NCBI RefSeq assembly: GCF_000938265.1
Contig: NZ_JYFC01000004.1
Span: 124,001-188,000 of the forward strand
Direction of reading: 5' to 3'
DNA length: 64,000 nt
From: Agreia bicolorata
GTDB lineage: Bacteria; Actinomycetota; Actinomycetes; Actinomycetales; Microbacteriaceae
Shown: positions 8,610 through 18,611 of the stretch, in pieces
Layout of the letters: each line of letters starts with the position of its first letter
How positions within the stretch are numbered: the stretch's first letter is position 1
Translations under genes and position numbers: made by a program
Notes under the pieces: model-generated
Seen by the model: only the letters and a program-made list of their open reading frames with translations
Databases searched by the model: none
Told to the model about the DNA's origin: nothing

Positions 8610-9047
8610 ATGGCAGAACTCAGCATCACCCGTTCATTCGCAGCAACGCCGCAAGCGGTCTTCGACGCATGGACCGATCCCGAGAAATTCGCGGTGTGGT
8701 TCGGCACCGACGGTGTCGATGTGCCGGCCGAGACCCTGTCGATGGATGTCCGCCCCGGAGGCTCGTGGAACGCAGTCATGAAGCTGCCTGACGACACCTC
8801 GATCAGCTGGGTGGGCGAGTACCTCGAGGTCGACGCCCCGACCCATCTCGTTTTGACGATCACCGACAACCCCGCGCTTGACGCGCGCGGTGTGATCACG
8901 GTCGACCTTGCAGAGGTCGCCGGCGGTACCGAGATGTCCATGAAGCAGGAGTCTCCGGGCTTCGATCAGGGCCAGCTCGACCAGACCGTGATCGGTTACA
9001 ACGCGTTCTTCGATGTGATGAGTACCCTGGTCGCCGAGAGCGAGTAG
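8610..9047 (+). CDS. SRPBCC domain protein (AHSA1-like)
   Basis: A 145-residue START/SRPBCC-fold protein. The N-terminal ITRSFAATPQAVFDAWTDPEKFAVWFG is the classic AHSA1-family opening (T/A-xx-x-V-F-x-A-W-T-x-P-x-x-x-x-x-W-F), followed by the beta strands GGSWNAVM and the C-terminal helix region GYNAFFDVMSTLV. These proteins bind small hydrophobic ligands; the specific role is unknown. GAGGAG lies 8-13 bp upstream of the ATG. The last base of its TAG is the first base of the next GTG start. Confidence 0.85.
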   Translation: MAELSITRSFAATPQAVFDAWTDPEKFAVWFGTDGVDVPAETLSMDVRPGGSWNAVMKLPDDTSISWVGEYLEVDAPTHLVLTITDNPALDARGVITVDLAEVAGGTEMSMKQESPGFDQGQLDQTVIGYNAFFDVMSTLVAESE

Positions 9048-9547
9048 TGGCGTCGCAGCGCATAGTCGAAGCCTGCGAGCTCGTTGACGAGGCGTTGCAG
9101 AACGAGTCGTCGTGGCAGCGCGCCGAGGAACATCGCGCTCGTTTCGGCGGCGGCGGCCGCTACTACGGCACATCGGTCGGTGCGATCCGAGCGAGTCTTC
9201 GTGACACCCTGCGCCGATTTCCCGAACTCACGCACGACGAGATCACCGCCCTGAGCTCGCTGCTCTGGGCGGCTGACGTATACGAGCGGAGGCTCGCGGC
9301 TGTCATCCTTCTTCAGAGCCGCCTCGACGTGCTCATCGTGTCCGACCTCACGAGGCTTGAGGGCTTCCTGCGATCGAGTGCTGTCGACGAACTCTCCTTC
9401 GTGCTCGCGCGCGATGTGATTCGCCCTCTCGTTCTCTCGCTTGGAGACCGGGATCGTGCGCGCGCTGAATCGGTCGTCGCCCGTTGGTCAGAGAGCGAGA
9501 GTCCCGGTCTTCGCCGTGCCGCGCAGATCGCGGCGGCCGATTCCTGA
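9047..9547 (+). CDS. AlkD-like HEAT-repeat protein (short)
   Basis: A 166-residue all-helical protein resembling DNA alkylation repair enzymes of the AlkD/AlkC HEAT-like family: [22 protein letters not shown] followed by [22 protein letters not shown] matches the opening two repeats of that family (G[VT]x..R...k.......l..LW....E.r..A..ll). Family members are usually about 220-240 residues, so this version lacks part of the C-terminal repeats and the glycosylase activity is uncertain. GTG start overlaps the preceding stop (TAGTG). Confidence 0.65.
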   Translation: MASQRIVEACELVDEALQNESSWQRAEEHRARFGGGGRYYGTSVGAIRASLRDTLRRFPELTHDEITALSSLLWAADVYERRLAAVILLQSRLDVLIVSDLTRLEGFLRSSAVDELSFVLARDVIRPLVLSLGDRDRARAESVVARWSESESPGLRRAAQIAAADS

Positions 9548-9636
9548 GTGTTTGCCGACCGCGGAACATCCGACGGGGTGCGCCGGTTCTACCTCATGAC
9601 CGCGGCAGCCAGCCGCGCACATACGAGGAGACAACA

Positions 9637-10125
9637 GTGTCAGCTCAGTACAAGAAGACTCCCGAGGCGATCGCCCGCCTCACCCGGCAGCAGCGCCGTG
9701 TAACGCAAGACGATGCAACGGAGCCCGCCTTCCAGAACGAGTTCTGGGACAAGAAAGACGCCGGCCTGTATGTCGACGTGGTGTCGGGGGAGCCGCTGTT
9801 CGCTTCGACCGACAAGTACGACAGCCGGTCGGGCTGGCCCAGCTTCACCGTTCCGATCGACCCCGCGAACATCGTGGTTAAGACCGACAAGGCCTTCGGT
9901 ATGGTGCGCACGGAGGTGCGCTCGGCCCATGGCGACAGTCACCTCGGCCACGTCTTCGATGACGGCCCGGTCGAGGCCGGGGGACTGCGCTATTGCATCA
10001 ACTCCGCGTCGTTGCGTTTCGTCGCAGAGGCAGACCTCGAAAAGGAGGGCTACGGTGATTACCGCAGCCTGTTCATAACATCCACAAGCACCGCATCCAC
10101 GAGCACCGAGGAGATCTCACGATGA
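9637..10125 (+). CDS. msrB: Peptide-methionine (R)-S-oxide reductase
   Basis: Reduces methionine-R-sulfoxide in proteins. The 162-residue product shows the SelR fold: [12 protein letters not shown] (about 63-74), [17 protein letters not shown] (about 91-107) and the catalytic Cys120 in [11 protein letters not shown]. The two CxxC zinc motifs found in many MsrB proteins are absent, so this is the zinc-free type. GTG start at 9637 with GAGGAG 7 bp upstream. A Ser/Thr-rich tail ([12 protein letters not shown]) ends the protein. Overlaps msrA by ATGA, giving a coupled msrBA operon that repairs both sulfoxide diastereomers. Confidence 0.95.
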   Translation: MSAQYKKTPEAIARLTRQQRRVTQDDATEPAFQNEFWDKKDAGLYVDVVSGEPLFASTDKYDSRSGWPSFTVPIDPANIVVKTDKAFGMVRTEVRSAHGDSHLGHVFDDGPVEAGGLRYCINSASLRFVAEADLEKEGYGDYRSLFITSTSTASTSTEEISR

Positions 10126-10640
10126 CCACGACCACTGAAACCGCCATTCTGGCCGGCGGATGCTTCTGGGGCGTCCAGGACCTGATCCGAAAGCGCCCGG
10201 GAGTCATTTCGACCCGCACCGGATACTCCGGAGGCGACACCCCGAACGCGACCTATCGCAACCATGGCTCGCATGCCGAGGCACTCGAGATCGTGTTCGA
10301 TCCCTCGCAGATCAGCTACCGAGACCTGCTCGAGTTCTTCTTCCAGATTCACGACCCGTCGACCAAGAACCGGCAGGGAAATGATGTGGGAGAGAGCTAC
10401 CGCTCGGCCATCTTCTACACATCCGACGAGCAGAAGCAGGTCGCGCTCGACACGATCGCCGATGTCGACGCATCCGGTCTCTGGCCCGCGAAGGTCGTCA
10501 CCGAGGTCGAGCCGGCAGGCGACTTCTGGGAGGCCGAGGAGGAGCATCAGGACTACCTGGAGAAGTACCCCAACGGTTACACGTGCCACTACGTGCGGCC
10601 CGGATGGAAGCTTCCCCGCAGGGAGCAGTCGGTCGCCTAA
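10122..10640 (+). CDS. msrA: Peptide-methionine (S)-S-oxide reductase
   Basis: Reduces methionine-S-sulfoxide in proteins and free methionine. The 172-residue protein has the catalytic Cys14 in the GGCFWG motif, [15 protein letters not shown] (about 31-45), [18 protein letters not shown] and the C-terminal [19 protein letters not shown] block. Its ATG overlaps the msrB stop codon, so stoichiometric synthesis with MsrB is expected. Confidence 0.97.
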   Translation: MTTTTETAILAGGCFWGVQDLIRKRPGVISTRTGYSGGDTPNATYRNHGSHAEALEIVFDPSQISYRDLLEFFFQIHDPSTKNRQGNDVGESYRSAIFYTSDEQKQVALDTIADVDASGLWPAKVVTEVEPAGDFWEAEEEHQDYLEKYPNGYTCHYVRPGWKLPRREQSVA

Positions 10641-10671
10641 CGACTGATTCTCGGCAGATTCCTCGCCGGGT

Positions 10672-11350
10672 TCATCGCGTCTTTCGTGGTGAGCCCGGCT
10701 TTTCTGTTCTGCGACGCAGCGCTTTCGTGACCAGTCCGTCGACGGCGAGAAGCAGAAGAGCCCAAGGCCCGATCGCGGGCACGAGCACGGCGATCACCAG
10801 GGCGACGGTCAGCGCGATGGCCGCGACGACGCCACCGGTCAGTCGCGCCGTACCCCTGCTCTCGGGAGTCTGCAGAGAAGGGGTGCGCGTGACGTGCCAC
10901 TGCATCGTCAAAGCGGCCAGACACGTGACGAGCATGTTGCCGATGTAGAGGCCGGTTGTGGCCGGATCACTGCTGTCCGACGTGCCGATCAGGCCGGTCG
11001 TGAAGGGCAGCAGAACGATTGACGCCATCCATACCGCGTTCGCCCAGAACAGAGGCGAATCGAATGTCACGAGGTTTCTCATGATGTCGTGGTGATTGAG
11101 CCAGAAGCGGCAGATCACCAGAAACCCGAGGAGCAACAGCAGAATCTGGCCGCCGCTTTCAGCGAAGATCTCGCCGAGAGTCGGTGTGCCCCCTCGAGTG
11201 GCGTTCTCCGCGAGCGGCAGCACAAGCAGCGTCGCTGCGATCGCGACGACCGCGTCACTGAACGTGACGAGGCGAGCGAGGTCGCCGCGCGTCTGCTCAG
11301 CCAGGGCGATGCCCCGTCTCGAGAGCGGTGCTGGGCGGTTCGAACGACAT
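10672..11350 (-). CDS. TMEM175-family (DUF1211) potassium-channel homologue, apparent frameshift near the start
   Basis: The main frame encodes LARLVTFSDAVVAIAATLLVLPL, the diagnostic TMEM175 first helix (RxxxFSD), then ICRFWLNHHDIMRNL and four further hydrophobic segments, ending at 10672. That frame has no ATG, GTG or TTG ahead of the FSD helix; its first standard start (GTG at 11223) would cut off helix 1. A good ATG at 11350 opens MSFEPPSTALETG in another frame, which hits a stop 17 codons later. Removing one base from the C4 run at 11312-11315 joins the two frames into one about 225-residue TMEM175 protein. Either a recent frameshift mutation or a sequencing error. Archetypes conduct K+ across the membrane. 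Confidence 0.7.
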
Positions 11351-11375
11351 GACCAGAACTGTAGCGCGGGTGAGG

Positions 11376-11705
11376 TCAGTATTCGAGTTCGAAGTCTGGG
11401 TAGACGGTGGCGTCGTCAGAAATCGCGGTGATGGGTCGGTGCAGTGACGCGATGCGGTTGCGCAGTTCGCTGACCGTCGACAGATCGTCGAGCCCAGCGG
11501 CAGTCTGCGTTGCGGGCGTGCAGAAGATCTGTGTCGTCGGACCGAGCAAGATATTCGATTCGTCGATCTGGCCATTCACGAGGATCGGTACGGTGATGAG
11601 GTCAGACCTCCCGACGCGCGCCAATGCCAGGGCGTAGTCGAATACCGCCGTGCAGACCTCGCGGCCGACGACAAGGGTTCCGCCTCCATAGTGAAGCTCT
11701 CTCAT
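11376..11705 (-). CDS. Hypothetical protein
   Basis: A 109-residue soluble protein starting at ATG 11705 (MRELHYGGGTLVVGREVC), with GAGAGTAG just upstream; a longer start 36 bp further back is possible. It has alternating beta-like and helical segments (DLITVPILVNGQID, then STVSELRNRIASL) and an acidic, aromatic C-terminus (YPDFELEY). I do not recognise a family. It ends 26 bp upstream of the TMEM175-like start and may be co-transcribed with it. Confidence 0.6.
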   Translation of the reverse strand: MRELHYGGGTLVVGREVCTAVFDYALALARVGRSDLITVPILVNGQIDESNILLGPTTQIFCTPATQTAAGLDDLSTVSELRNRIASLHRPITAISDDATVYPDFELEY

Positions 11706-11779
11706 TCGACTACTCTCGTTCGCCGGTTGCCTCGGGTGCAATGGGGTTGCACGCTGTGCTGCCCATGGCTATGGTCAGC

Positions 11780-12418
11780 CTAAATCGTTTCAGATGGTGT
11801 GATCTGTGAAGGTTCCGGATGGCCCGAGTCCGAGCGGCGCGCACGGCGGCGCTCGCGCCATCCCATGGCCCTGTAAGTCGCCTCCTCACGCTCCCGCGCC
11901 TTCGAATATTGCCGGTGCCGCGCATCCCGTCGCTCGCGCCAGCGCTCGACCTCGGCGTCGACGTCGCGCGGGGCCGTGACCACGGGCGGCCCGCCCTGCA
12001 ACTGCCGACGCGCCTCGATGATGCGCGCGTTGAAGTCGCTCAGCATGCTTCGAACCGCGTCCTCCGACGGAGCGGCGTCGAGCCTCTCGTCGAGCTGCGA
12101 GTCCTCCGTGCGCAGCGTGAGGGCGGGCGGGCCGAGCCCGGTGAGGCGCTCGCGCTCGATCTTCTGCCTGATCCACCAGTTCGGGTCGTAAGCATTCTGC
12201 AAGCCGGTCAACGGCTTTCCTGCGCCCGGGAGATCGTCGAAATCGCCCCGTCGCATGGCTTGCTGGATCGAGATCTCGACGATCTGCGCGCGCTGCTCCA
12301 TGGTCGGTTGGCCTGAGTCGACCGCGTCGTCGTCGCGCTCGCTCTCGGGAGTCAGTTTGTCGACCTGGTATCGGGCGACGCTCAGTCGCGAGTCACGAGG
12401 TTCCGTGGGACCGCCCAT
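11780..12418 (-). CDS. DUF1992 / DnaJ homologue C28-like protein
   Basis: A 212-residue charged cytoplasmic protein. Residues about 40-110 match the DUF1992 domain: VEISIQQAMRRGDFDDLPGAGKPL followed by NWWIRQKIERE, the classic (A/E)..g.fd.LpGaGKPL...d.wW...k pattern. No J domain is present. The C-terminal 80 residues are highly charged and probably a coiled coil (RWRERRDARHRQYSKARERE). Function is unknown in bacteria. Ends in a basic RRRARR segment. Confidence 0.85.
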   Translation of the reverse strand: MGGPTEPRDSRLSVARYQVDKLTPESERDDDAVDSGQPTMEQRAQIVEISIQQAMRRGDFDDLPGAGKPLTGLQNAYDPNWWIRQKIERERLTGLGPPALTLRTEDSQLDERLDAAPSEDAVRSMLSDFNARIIEARRQLQGGPPVVTAPRDVDAEVERWRERRDARHRQYSKAREREEATYRAMGWRERRRARRSDSGHPEPSQITPSETI

Positions 12419-12437
12419 GTATCAAGCTTACGAGCGG

Positions 12438-12950
12438 TCAGCCGTGCGCCAGCAGTTCGAGACCCACCACTGCTGCGCCGACGGCGAACTCCGCTCCCAG
12501 TACGATCAGCCGCTGCCACCAGGCGAGTGTGACCCGGCGCACGGCGAGGAAGCCGATAGCGATCAGCGAGACCGTGAGCGCGATGGTGGATGCGCGAAGG
12601 GCCGTATCGACGCTCCAGCGATCGAGAGCGGCGAACCCGATGAAGATGAGAGGGAGCACGACCGTGGCAAAGGCCCCGAAGCTCACCGCGGCCATGCGCC
12701 GGATCTCCGCCGCCGTCGGCACGGTCGCGTGCACCGCCAGGTGCGAGACGACGTCGGCCACGAAGACCGCCAGCAGAGTGCCGATCACCGTGATGCTCAG
12801 GGTCGATGCCGCCTCGCCGGCGCTCAGCTGCTCTGCGGAATGCGACTGCATGGCCAGCACGACCGCGAGGCTCGTGAAGGTGACATAGACGCGTTCCTTC
12901 AGCGCCTCGGCGCGATGCTCCGGGGCGATGGTCGATGGATCGTTCCGCAC
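12438..12950 (-). CDS. Small integral membrane protein
   Basis: A 170-residue protein with about five hydrophobic helices (VYVTFTSLAVVLAM, ITVIGTLLAVFVADVV, FGAFATVVLPLIFIGFAAL, STIALTVSLIAIGFLAV, VLGAEFAVGAAVVGLELL). I do not recognise a named family. A KERVYVTF opening and DVVSHLAVH motif are the most distinctive parts. It lies between the DUF1992 gene and glutathione peroxidase gene on the same strand with only 5 bp from the latter's stop, so it may be co-transcribed with the peroxidase. Confidence 0.7.
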   Translation of the reverse strand: MRNDPSTIAPEHRAEALKERVYVTFTSLAVVLAMQSHSAEQLSAGEAASTLSITVIGTLLAVFVADVVSHLAVHATVPTAAEIRRMAAVSFGAFATVVLPLIFIGFAALDRWSVDTALRASTIALTVSLIAIGFLAVRRVTLAWWQRLIVLGAEFAVGAAVVGLELLAHG

Positions 12951-12955
12951 CGCCG

Positions 12956-13444
12956 CTACTGCGACGGGGTGGGCAGCGACGATTCGATCAGTCCGATGAT
13001 GGCGGGGTCATCGGGCTCCGTGCGCGGGCTGAAGCGGTGCACCGCGCCGTCCGGGGTCACGACGAACTTCTCGAAGTTCCAGCTGATGCGGCCCTTCTTG
13101 CCGTCGACGTCGGGCGTCTTGGTGAGCTCCTTGTAGAGCGGGTGCGCGTTGCGGCCGTTTACTCTGATCTTCTCGAAGATCGGGAAGGTGACTCCCCAGG
13201 TCATCGAGCAGTACTCCTGGATCGCCTCGTCGGTGGAGAGCTCCTGAAGGAACTGATTGCTGGGGAAGCCGAGCACCGTGAAGCCCTTGTCTCCGTAGGT
13301 CTTCTGCAGTGTTTCGAGCTTCTCGTACTGCGGTGCGAGGCCGCAGCGGCTGGCGACGTTGACGATCAGCCTGACGCCGTCGTAGGCGCCGAGGGTGGTC
13401 TCTTCACCGGTCGTGGTGGTGATGGGAATGTCATCGAGGTTCAT
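12956..13444 (-). CDS. Glutathione peroxidase-family thiol peroxidase
   Basis: A 162-residue Cys-type GPx-family protein that reduces hydroperoxides, most likely using thioredoxin or mycothiol-linked donors since actinobacteria lack glutathione. The peroxidatic Cys34 is in NVASRCGLAPQY; the conserved Gln is in GFPSNQF and the Trp in ISWNFEKFVV, completing the Cys-Gln-Trp triad. A second Cys lies in QEYCSMTWGV, the place of the resolving Cys in thioredoxin-dependent members. Start ATG at 13444. Confidence 0.93.
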   Translation of the reverse strand: MNLDDIPITTTTGEETTLGAYDGVRLIVNVASRCGLAPQYEKLETLQKTYGDKGFTVLGFPSNQFLQELSTDEAIQEYCSMTWGVTFPIFEKIRVNGRNAHPLYKELTKTPDVDGKKGRISWNFEKFVVTPDGAVHRFSPRTEPDDPAIIGLIESSLPTPSQ

Positions 13445-13464
13445 GATCTCAGCCTACGACTCCT

Positions 13465-14094
13465 TCAGGTCATGTCGCCGGTCGTGGGCACCTCACCCGT
13501 CGGCCCGTACCGGAGGAGGAGCGTTCCGTCGTCGGAGATCGTCGACGACGAGAGGGGCTCGAGCCTCATGGCCGGTCCGTCGGCTGGGAAGAGACGCTTG
13601 CCCGCGCCGAGCACGATCGGATAGACCCACAGGTTCAGCTGGTCGAAAAGCCCTTCTGCCACGAGGGTCCGTGCGAAATCGATGCTGCCGATCACGTGGA
13701 TCTCGCGATGCCGCCCACGCAGCGTCTCGATCTCGGACGAAAGGTCGGGCCCGAGCAGGTGGGAGTCTCGCCACGAAAGGGACGGTGCCCCGCGCGAGGC
13801 CACGTACTTCGGGATGGCATCGAACGCGGCCGCGATCTCGTTCTCGACCCCGCCGTCGCCGGCGAGCTGGTTCGGCCAGTACGCGGCGAAGATGTCGTAG
13901 GTGCGCCGGCCCAGCAGAAGCGCATCCATACGCCGGATGCCCTCGAACACCTGCATGCCCACGGCCTCGTCGTTCATCGGCGCCTGCCACCCGCCGAAGC
14001 TGAATCCGCCGGACGGGTCTTCTTCGGGCCCGCCCGGGGCCTGCATCACTCCATCGAGCGTGCTGAAGAGATCGATCTCGATGCGACCGGCCAT
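13465..14094 (-). CDS. Dihydrofolate reductase-family (RibD C-terminal-like) protein
   Basis: A 209-residue protein of the RibD_C/YyaP group: DLFSTLDGVMQAPGG near the N-terminus, LLGRRTYDIFAAYWP (about 56-70) as the NADP-binding equivalent of the DHFR GRxTW motif, IHVIGSIDFARTLV and QLNLWVYPIVLGAGKRLF. The true substrate of this widespread group is unknown. The window already encodes a canonical FolA, so it is unlikely to serve folate metabolism. About 20 bp upstream of the peroxidase gene, same strand. Confidence 0.85.
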   Translation of the reverse strand: MAGRIEIDLFSTLDGVMQAPGGPEEDPSGGFSFGGWQAPMNDEAVGMQVFEGIRRMDALLLGRRTYDIFAAYWPNQLAGDGGVENEIAAAFDAIPKYVASRGAPSLSWRDSHLLGPDLSSEIETLRGRHREIHVIGSIDFARTLVAEGLFDQLNLWVYPIVLGAGKRLFPADGPAMRLEPLSSSTISDDGTLLLRYGPTGEVPTTGDMT

Positions 14095-14124
14095 GGTCGT
14101 TCCTCCCTTGTTTCTAGCTGAGCA

Positions 14125-15852
<1,728 letters not shown>

Positions 15853-16037
15853 GGGGTTCTCCGTAAGTGCCGGTGGCGCGCAGCCCGCGACTCTCGCGGC
15901 GATGCGAGGCGAGCCATCGACAAGCCTATTCCTGTGCAGGCGCCCTCGCGACGCCTGTCTCCAGCCCGCACTTCGCGCCGGTCAAGAACCCCTCGCATTG
16001 GGGGTAACGATGCGGCAATCCTGGCCAACGGCGAATC

Positions 16038-16063
16038 CGAACAATGCGTACACATATTGTTCG
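16038..16063. promoter_or_regulatory. Inverted repeat upstream of ECF sigma gene
   Basis: CGAACAAT and ATTGTTCG form an 8-bp inverted repeat separated by 10 nt, ending 15 bp before the sigma factor start. Position suits an operator or a self-regulated promoter element. The 226-bp stretch between pgi and the sigma gene holds nothing else that I can identify. Confidence 0.4.
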
Positions 16064-16078
16064 ACACCTGGAGTCCGC

Positions 16079-16612
16079 ATGCTCGCCACGATCCCTGCCC
16101 ACCGCATCCAGACTTCAGATGACAAGGCGTTCGCGCAGCTCGTGCAGCGACACTCGGCGATGCTCCGCTTGGTTGCCCACCGCACGCTGGGTGGGAATGC
16201 AGATGTCGACGACGTTGTGCAAGAAGCGTTTCTCGCGGCGTGGACGCACGCGGAAAGCGTCGTCGAAGGCGAAACGATCGCCGGCTGGCTCGTGACAACC
16301 GTGCGCCGGCGCAGTTATGACCGGCTTCGTTCCTCGACATCACGACGACGGGCCGACCTCGACGACGAGATGCTCTCGTTCGACCATGACGATCCGGCAA
16401 TCATGGCCCACTGCCAGTCCCTCGCATCCGAAGCCAGGCGCGTTCTCGAGTCGATGCCCTATCTGCAGCGTCGGTGCTGGGAACTCCGACAACTCGATCA
16501 TCTGAGCTACACCGCGATCGCCAGCGAGTTGATGATTCCTCCCTCGACCGTGCGCGGGCTGCTGGTGCGCGCCCGTGCCAGGCTGGCTCGAGACCTGGCG
16601 GACTGGCGATGA
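16079..16612 (+). CDS. ECF-type RNA polymerase sigma factor
   Basis: A 177-residue sigma-70 family protein with only regions 2 and 4. Region 2: FAQLVQRHSAMLRLVAHR and ADVDDVVQEAFLAAWTH (the DDxxQExF core). Region 4: SMPYLQRRCWELRQLDHLSYTAIASELMI then STVRGLLVRARARL, the helix-turn-helix that reads the -35 element. Start ATG 16079 with GGAG 6 bp upstream. No anti-sigma gene follows: the next gene converges from the other strand 17 bp away, so its regulation must lie elsewhere or be transcriptional. Confidence 0.9.
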   Translation: MLATIPAHRIQTSDDKAFAQLVQRHSAMLRLVAHRTLGGNADVDDVVQEAFLAAWTHAESVVEGETIAGWLVTTVRRRSYDRLRSSTSRRRADLDDEMLSFDHDDPAIMAHCQSLASEARRVLESMPYLQRRCWELRQLDHLSYTAIASELMIPPSTVRGLLVRARARLARDLADWR

Positions 16613-16629
16613 CGAATCGGTGCCGTGTC

Positions 16630-17727
16630 CTAGACCTGTTCCGTGACCCCGCGCAGCGGCAGGAGCCCGGGCCGCTCCACCGTGCTGGCGATTGCGATGG
16701 TCTCGCGTTGAGCGCTGGAGATCTGAATGGCATCCATGATCTCGAGCACGTGAAGCGCGAGTCGGCCTGAAGCGCGGTGGGGCAGGTCGTGCCGTATCGC
16801 TTCCGCGAGGTCGGCGAGGCCGATGCCCCGACCCGTGGACATATAGCCGGCGGAGTCAGGCAGTGACTCCCACTCGCGGGTCTCGCTGCGTGCGAGCTCC
16901 ACTGGTTCGGAGAACTGGTTCGGATCCGGAACGGCGAGAGTGCCGGCCGTGCCGTAGACCTCGAACAGAGGCGAACGGGTCTTCCAGATCTCGAAGCTCA
17001 CGGTAACGGTAGAGGAGACGCCGTCGGCGTGCTCCAGCAGTGCGGTGACGTGCGTGTCGACCGAGACGGGGATCTCGGTGCCCGCCGACGCGCCTGACCC
17101 GACCGTGCGCATCCGGTTCGAGCGGCTTGTGAGGCCGGTGACGCGCACCACGGGGCCGAAGAAGTGAACGAGGGAGGTGAGATAGTAAGGGCCCATATCG
17201 AGCAAGGGCCCTCCGCCCTCCTGGTAGTAGAAGGCGGGAGCCGGATGCCAGGCCTCGTGACCGGGTGACGACCAGAAGACCTGTGCGGCGATCGGGTCGC
17301 CGATCAGCCCCGAATCGATGGCGCGGCGGGCGGTCTGAACGCCCGTGCCGAGGACCGTGTCGGGCGCACTGCCGAATCTCAGGCCGAGCTCTTCGGCGAG
17401 CTCGATCATGGGCGTGGCCTCTGCCGCGTTCAGTCCGAGAGGTTTCTCGGCGAAGACGTGCTTGCCCGCGAGGAGGGCGCGGGTGCCGATCTCGACGTGG
17501 GCGACCGGAATGGTGAGGTTCAACACGGCATCGACGTCGGGATCGCTGAGAAGTTCGTCGACGGTCAGCGCGCGCACGCCGTGCTGCTCGGCGACCTTCT
17601 GAGCGCGAGCCGAATCGAGGTCGGCGACGGCGACCAGTCGGAGCTGGGGAAACGTCGGAAGGTTCGCGAGATACTGCTCGCTGATCTTCCCGACGCCGAT
17701 GATGCCGACGGTCAGCGGGATGCCCAC
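16630..17727 (-). CDS. Gfo/Idh/MocA-family oxidoreductase
   Basis: A 365-residue NAD(P)-dependent sugar or polyol dehydrogenase-type protein. The Rossmann motif TVGIIGVGKISEQYL opens the protein, HVFAEKPLGLN contains the catalytic Lys of the EKP motif, and GGPLLDMGPYYLTSLVHFFG is the typical GG-x-L-x-D-x-G-x-Y segment. GTG start at 17727 preceded by AAAGGGGA. It overlaps the 3' end of the ThuA gene by 16 bp, so the pair is translationally coupled. The substrate is unknown; proximity to glycosidases suggests a sugar derivative. Confidence 0.87.
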   Translation of the reverse strand: MGIPLTVGIIGVGKISEQYLANLPTFPQLRLVAVADLDSARAQKVAEQHGVRALTVDELLSDPDVDAVLNLTIPVAHVEIGTRALLAGKHVFAEKPLGLNAAEATPMIELAEELGLRFGSAPDTVLGTGVQTARRAIDSGLIGDPIAAQVFWSSPGHEAWHPAPAFYYQEGGGPLLDMGPYYLTSLVHFFGPVVRVTGLTSRSNRMRTVGSGASAGTEIPVSVDTHVTALLEHADGVSSTVTVSFEIWKTRSPLFEVYGTAGTLAVPDPNQFSEPVELARSETREWESLPDSAGYMSTGRGIGLADLAEAIRHDLPHRASGRLALHVLEIMDAIQISSAQRETIAIASTVERPGLLPLRGVTEQV

Positions 17728-18434
17728 AGGAGTCCCCTTTCGATGATGGTCTTGACATTGGGGTTCTGGAGGATCTCGACCCGGTGGCCGGGGGTCGAGA
17801 CGAAGATGCGCCCCTTGCCCCAGGTCCTGGTCCAGATGGCGGGCGAGGTGACAGGCCGATTCCAGGGATCCCACTCCCGCACAGCCTGTGTGGTGGTTGC
17901 CAAGACGTCGTTGTAGTCGTCGTGCAGCACCCAGTACTGCTCTGTCACCAGCTCGAAGTCACTGATTCCTCGGGTGATGGGGTGATCAGCCGCGGCTTCG
18001 GTCATCTCGATCGTGTACGGAACGTAGTTGTCGGATTGCTCGCCCGTGCGCTCGCTCGGGTGTTTGCCGGGGTGCGAGGCGAACTGGCCGCCGACCATCT
18101 GGAGGTAGTCGGAGTTGTTGCGGTACGAGTCCGCGATTCCGCCGTGCCAGCCTGCGAAGCCTGTGCCCGCCTCGACCGCGGCGCTCAACCCGGCGAATTC
18201 TGCGGCCTCGATCGACGACATGGTGTTGGACTGCACGATGAGGTCGACGCTCGATAGATAGGACGCGTCGGCGTAGATGGCCGGAGACTCCTCGACGCGC
18301 ACCTCGAAGCCGCTTGCGGCGAGGAATGGCAGGAACAGTTCGGTGGCCTCGACGGGCTGGTGGCCGTCCCACCCTCCGCGTACCACGAGTGCTTTCTTCG
18401 GGGGAGTGGCCTGGTGGGTGTCAGTCATTGTCAT
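17712..18434 (-). CDS. ThuA-like domain protein
   Basis: A 240-residue protein of the ThuA (trehalose utilisation) family with a class-I glutaminase-like fold: KALVVRGGWDGHQPVEATELF at the N-terminus, AGWHGGIADSYRN (about 107-119, the HGG motif where GATase-like folds carry the nucleophile loop), and GKGRIFVSTPGHR. In other bacteria ThuA works with ThuB, a Gfo/Idh oxidoreductase, which matches the overlapping partner here. A TTGCGCAA site 43 bp upstream suggests control by the divergent LacI regulator. Confidence 0.85.
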   Translation of the reverse strand: MTMTDTHQATPPKKALVVRGGWDGHQPVEATELFLPFLAASGFEVRVEESPAIYADASYLSSVDLIVQSNTMSSIEAAEFAGLSAAVEAGTGFAGWHGGIADSYRNNSDYLQMVGGQFASHPGKHPSERTGEQSDNYVPYTIEMTEAAADHPITRGISDFELVTEQYWVLHDDYNDVLATTTQAVREWDPWNRPVTSPAIWTRTWGKGRIFVSTPGHRVEILQNPNVKTIIERGLLWASR

Positions 18435-18470
18435 CCTTGAGGTGCTGAGTCTGCTGCGTCATCGCATCGA

Positions 18471-18489
18471 AAAAAATTGCGCAAAAATG
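18471..18489. promoter_or_regulatory. LacI-type operator candidate near ThuA start
   Basis: A TTGCGCAA core (18477-18484) flanked by A/T runs shares its eight central bases with the 20-bp palindrome at 18579-18598. It sits just upstream of the ThuA gene. Likely the second binding site of the divergent LacI regulator. Confidence 0.5.
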
Positions 18490-18578
18490 CAGACGTTGAT
18501 GTGGGATGGTAGCTATTCTCGCTCAGTCACTACCCGCTAACAAGGGGACAGTTGCGGTAGTTTGACGGCGAAAGCAAT

Positions 18579-18598
18579 CATAAGTTGCGCAACTTATG
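18579..18598. promoter_or_regulatory. 20-bp perfect palindrome, LacI operator candidate
   Basis: CATAAGTTGC followed by its exact reverse complement GCAACTTATG, ending 13 bp before the start of the LacI-family gene at 18612. The CpG-centred palindrome is the form expected of a LacI-family operator and its position suggests autorepression. Confidence 0.7.
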
Positions 18599-18611
18599 TA
18601 GCATCGGAGGC

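Noticed and set aside
16038-16063. LexA/SOS box
   Set aside because: Arms resemble CGAAC/GTTCG but are 16 bases apart between these cores instead of 4.
16609-16770. Possible small gene directly after the ECF sigma (ATGA overlap, MTNRCRVLDLF...)
   Set aside because: It would be antisense to the conserved C-terminus of the Gfo/Idh gene and has no anti-sigma features such as an HxxxCxxC motif.
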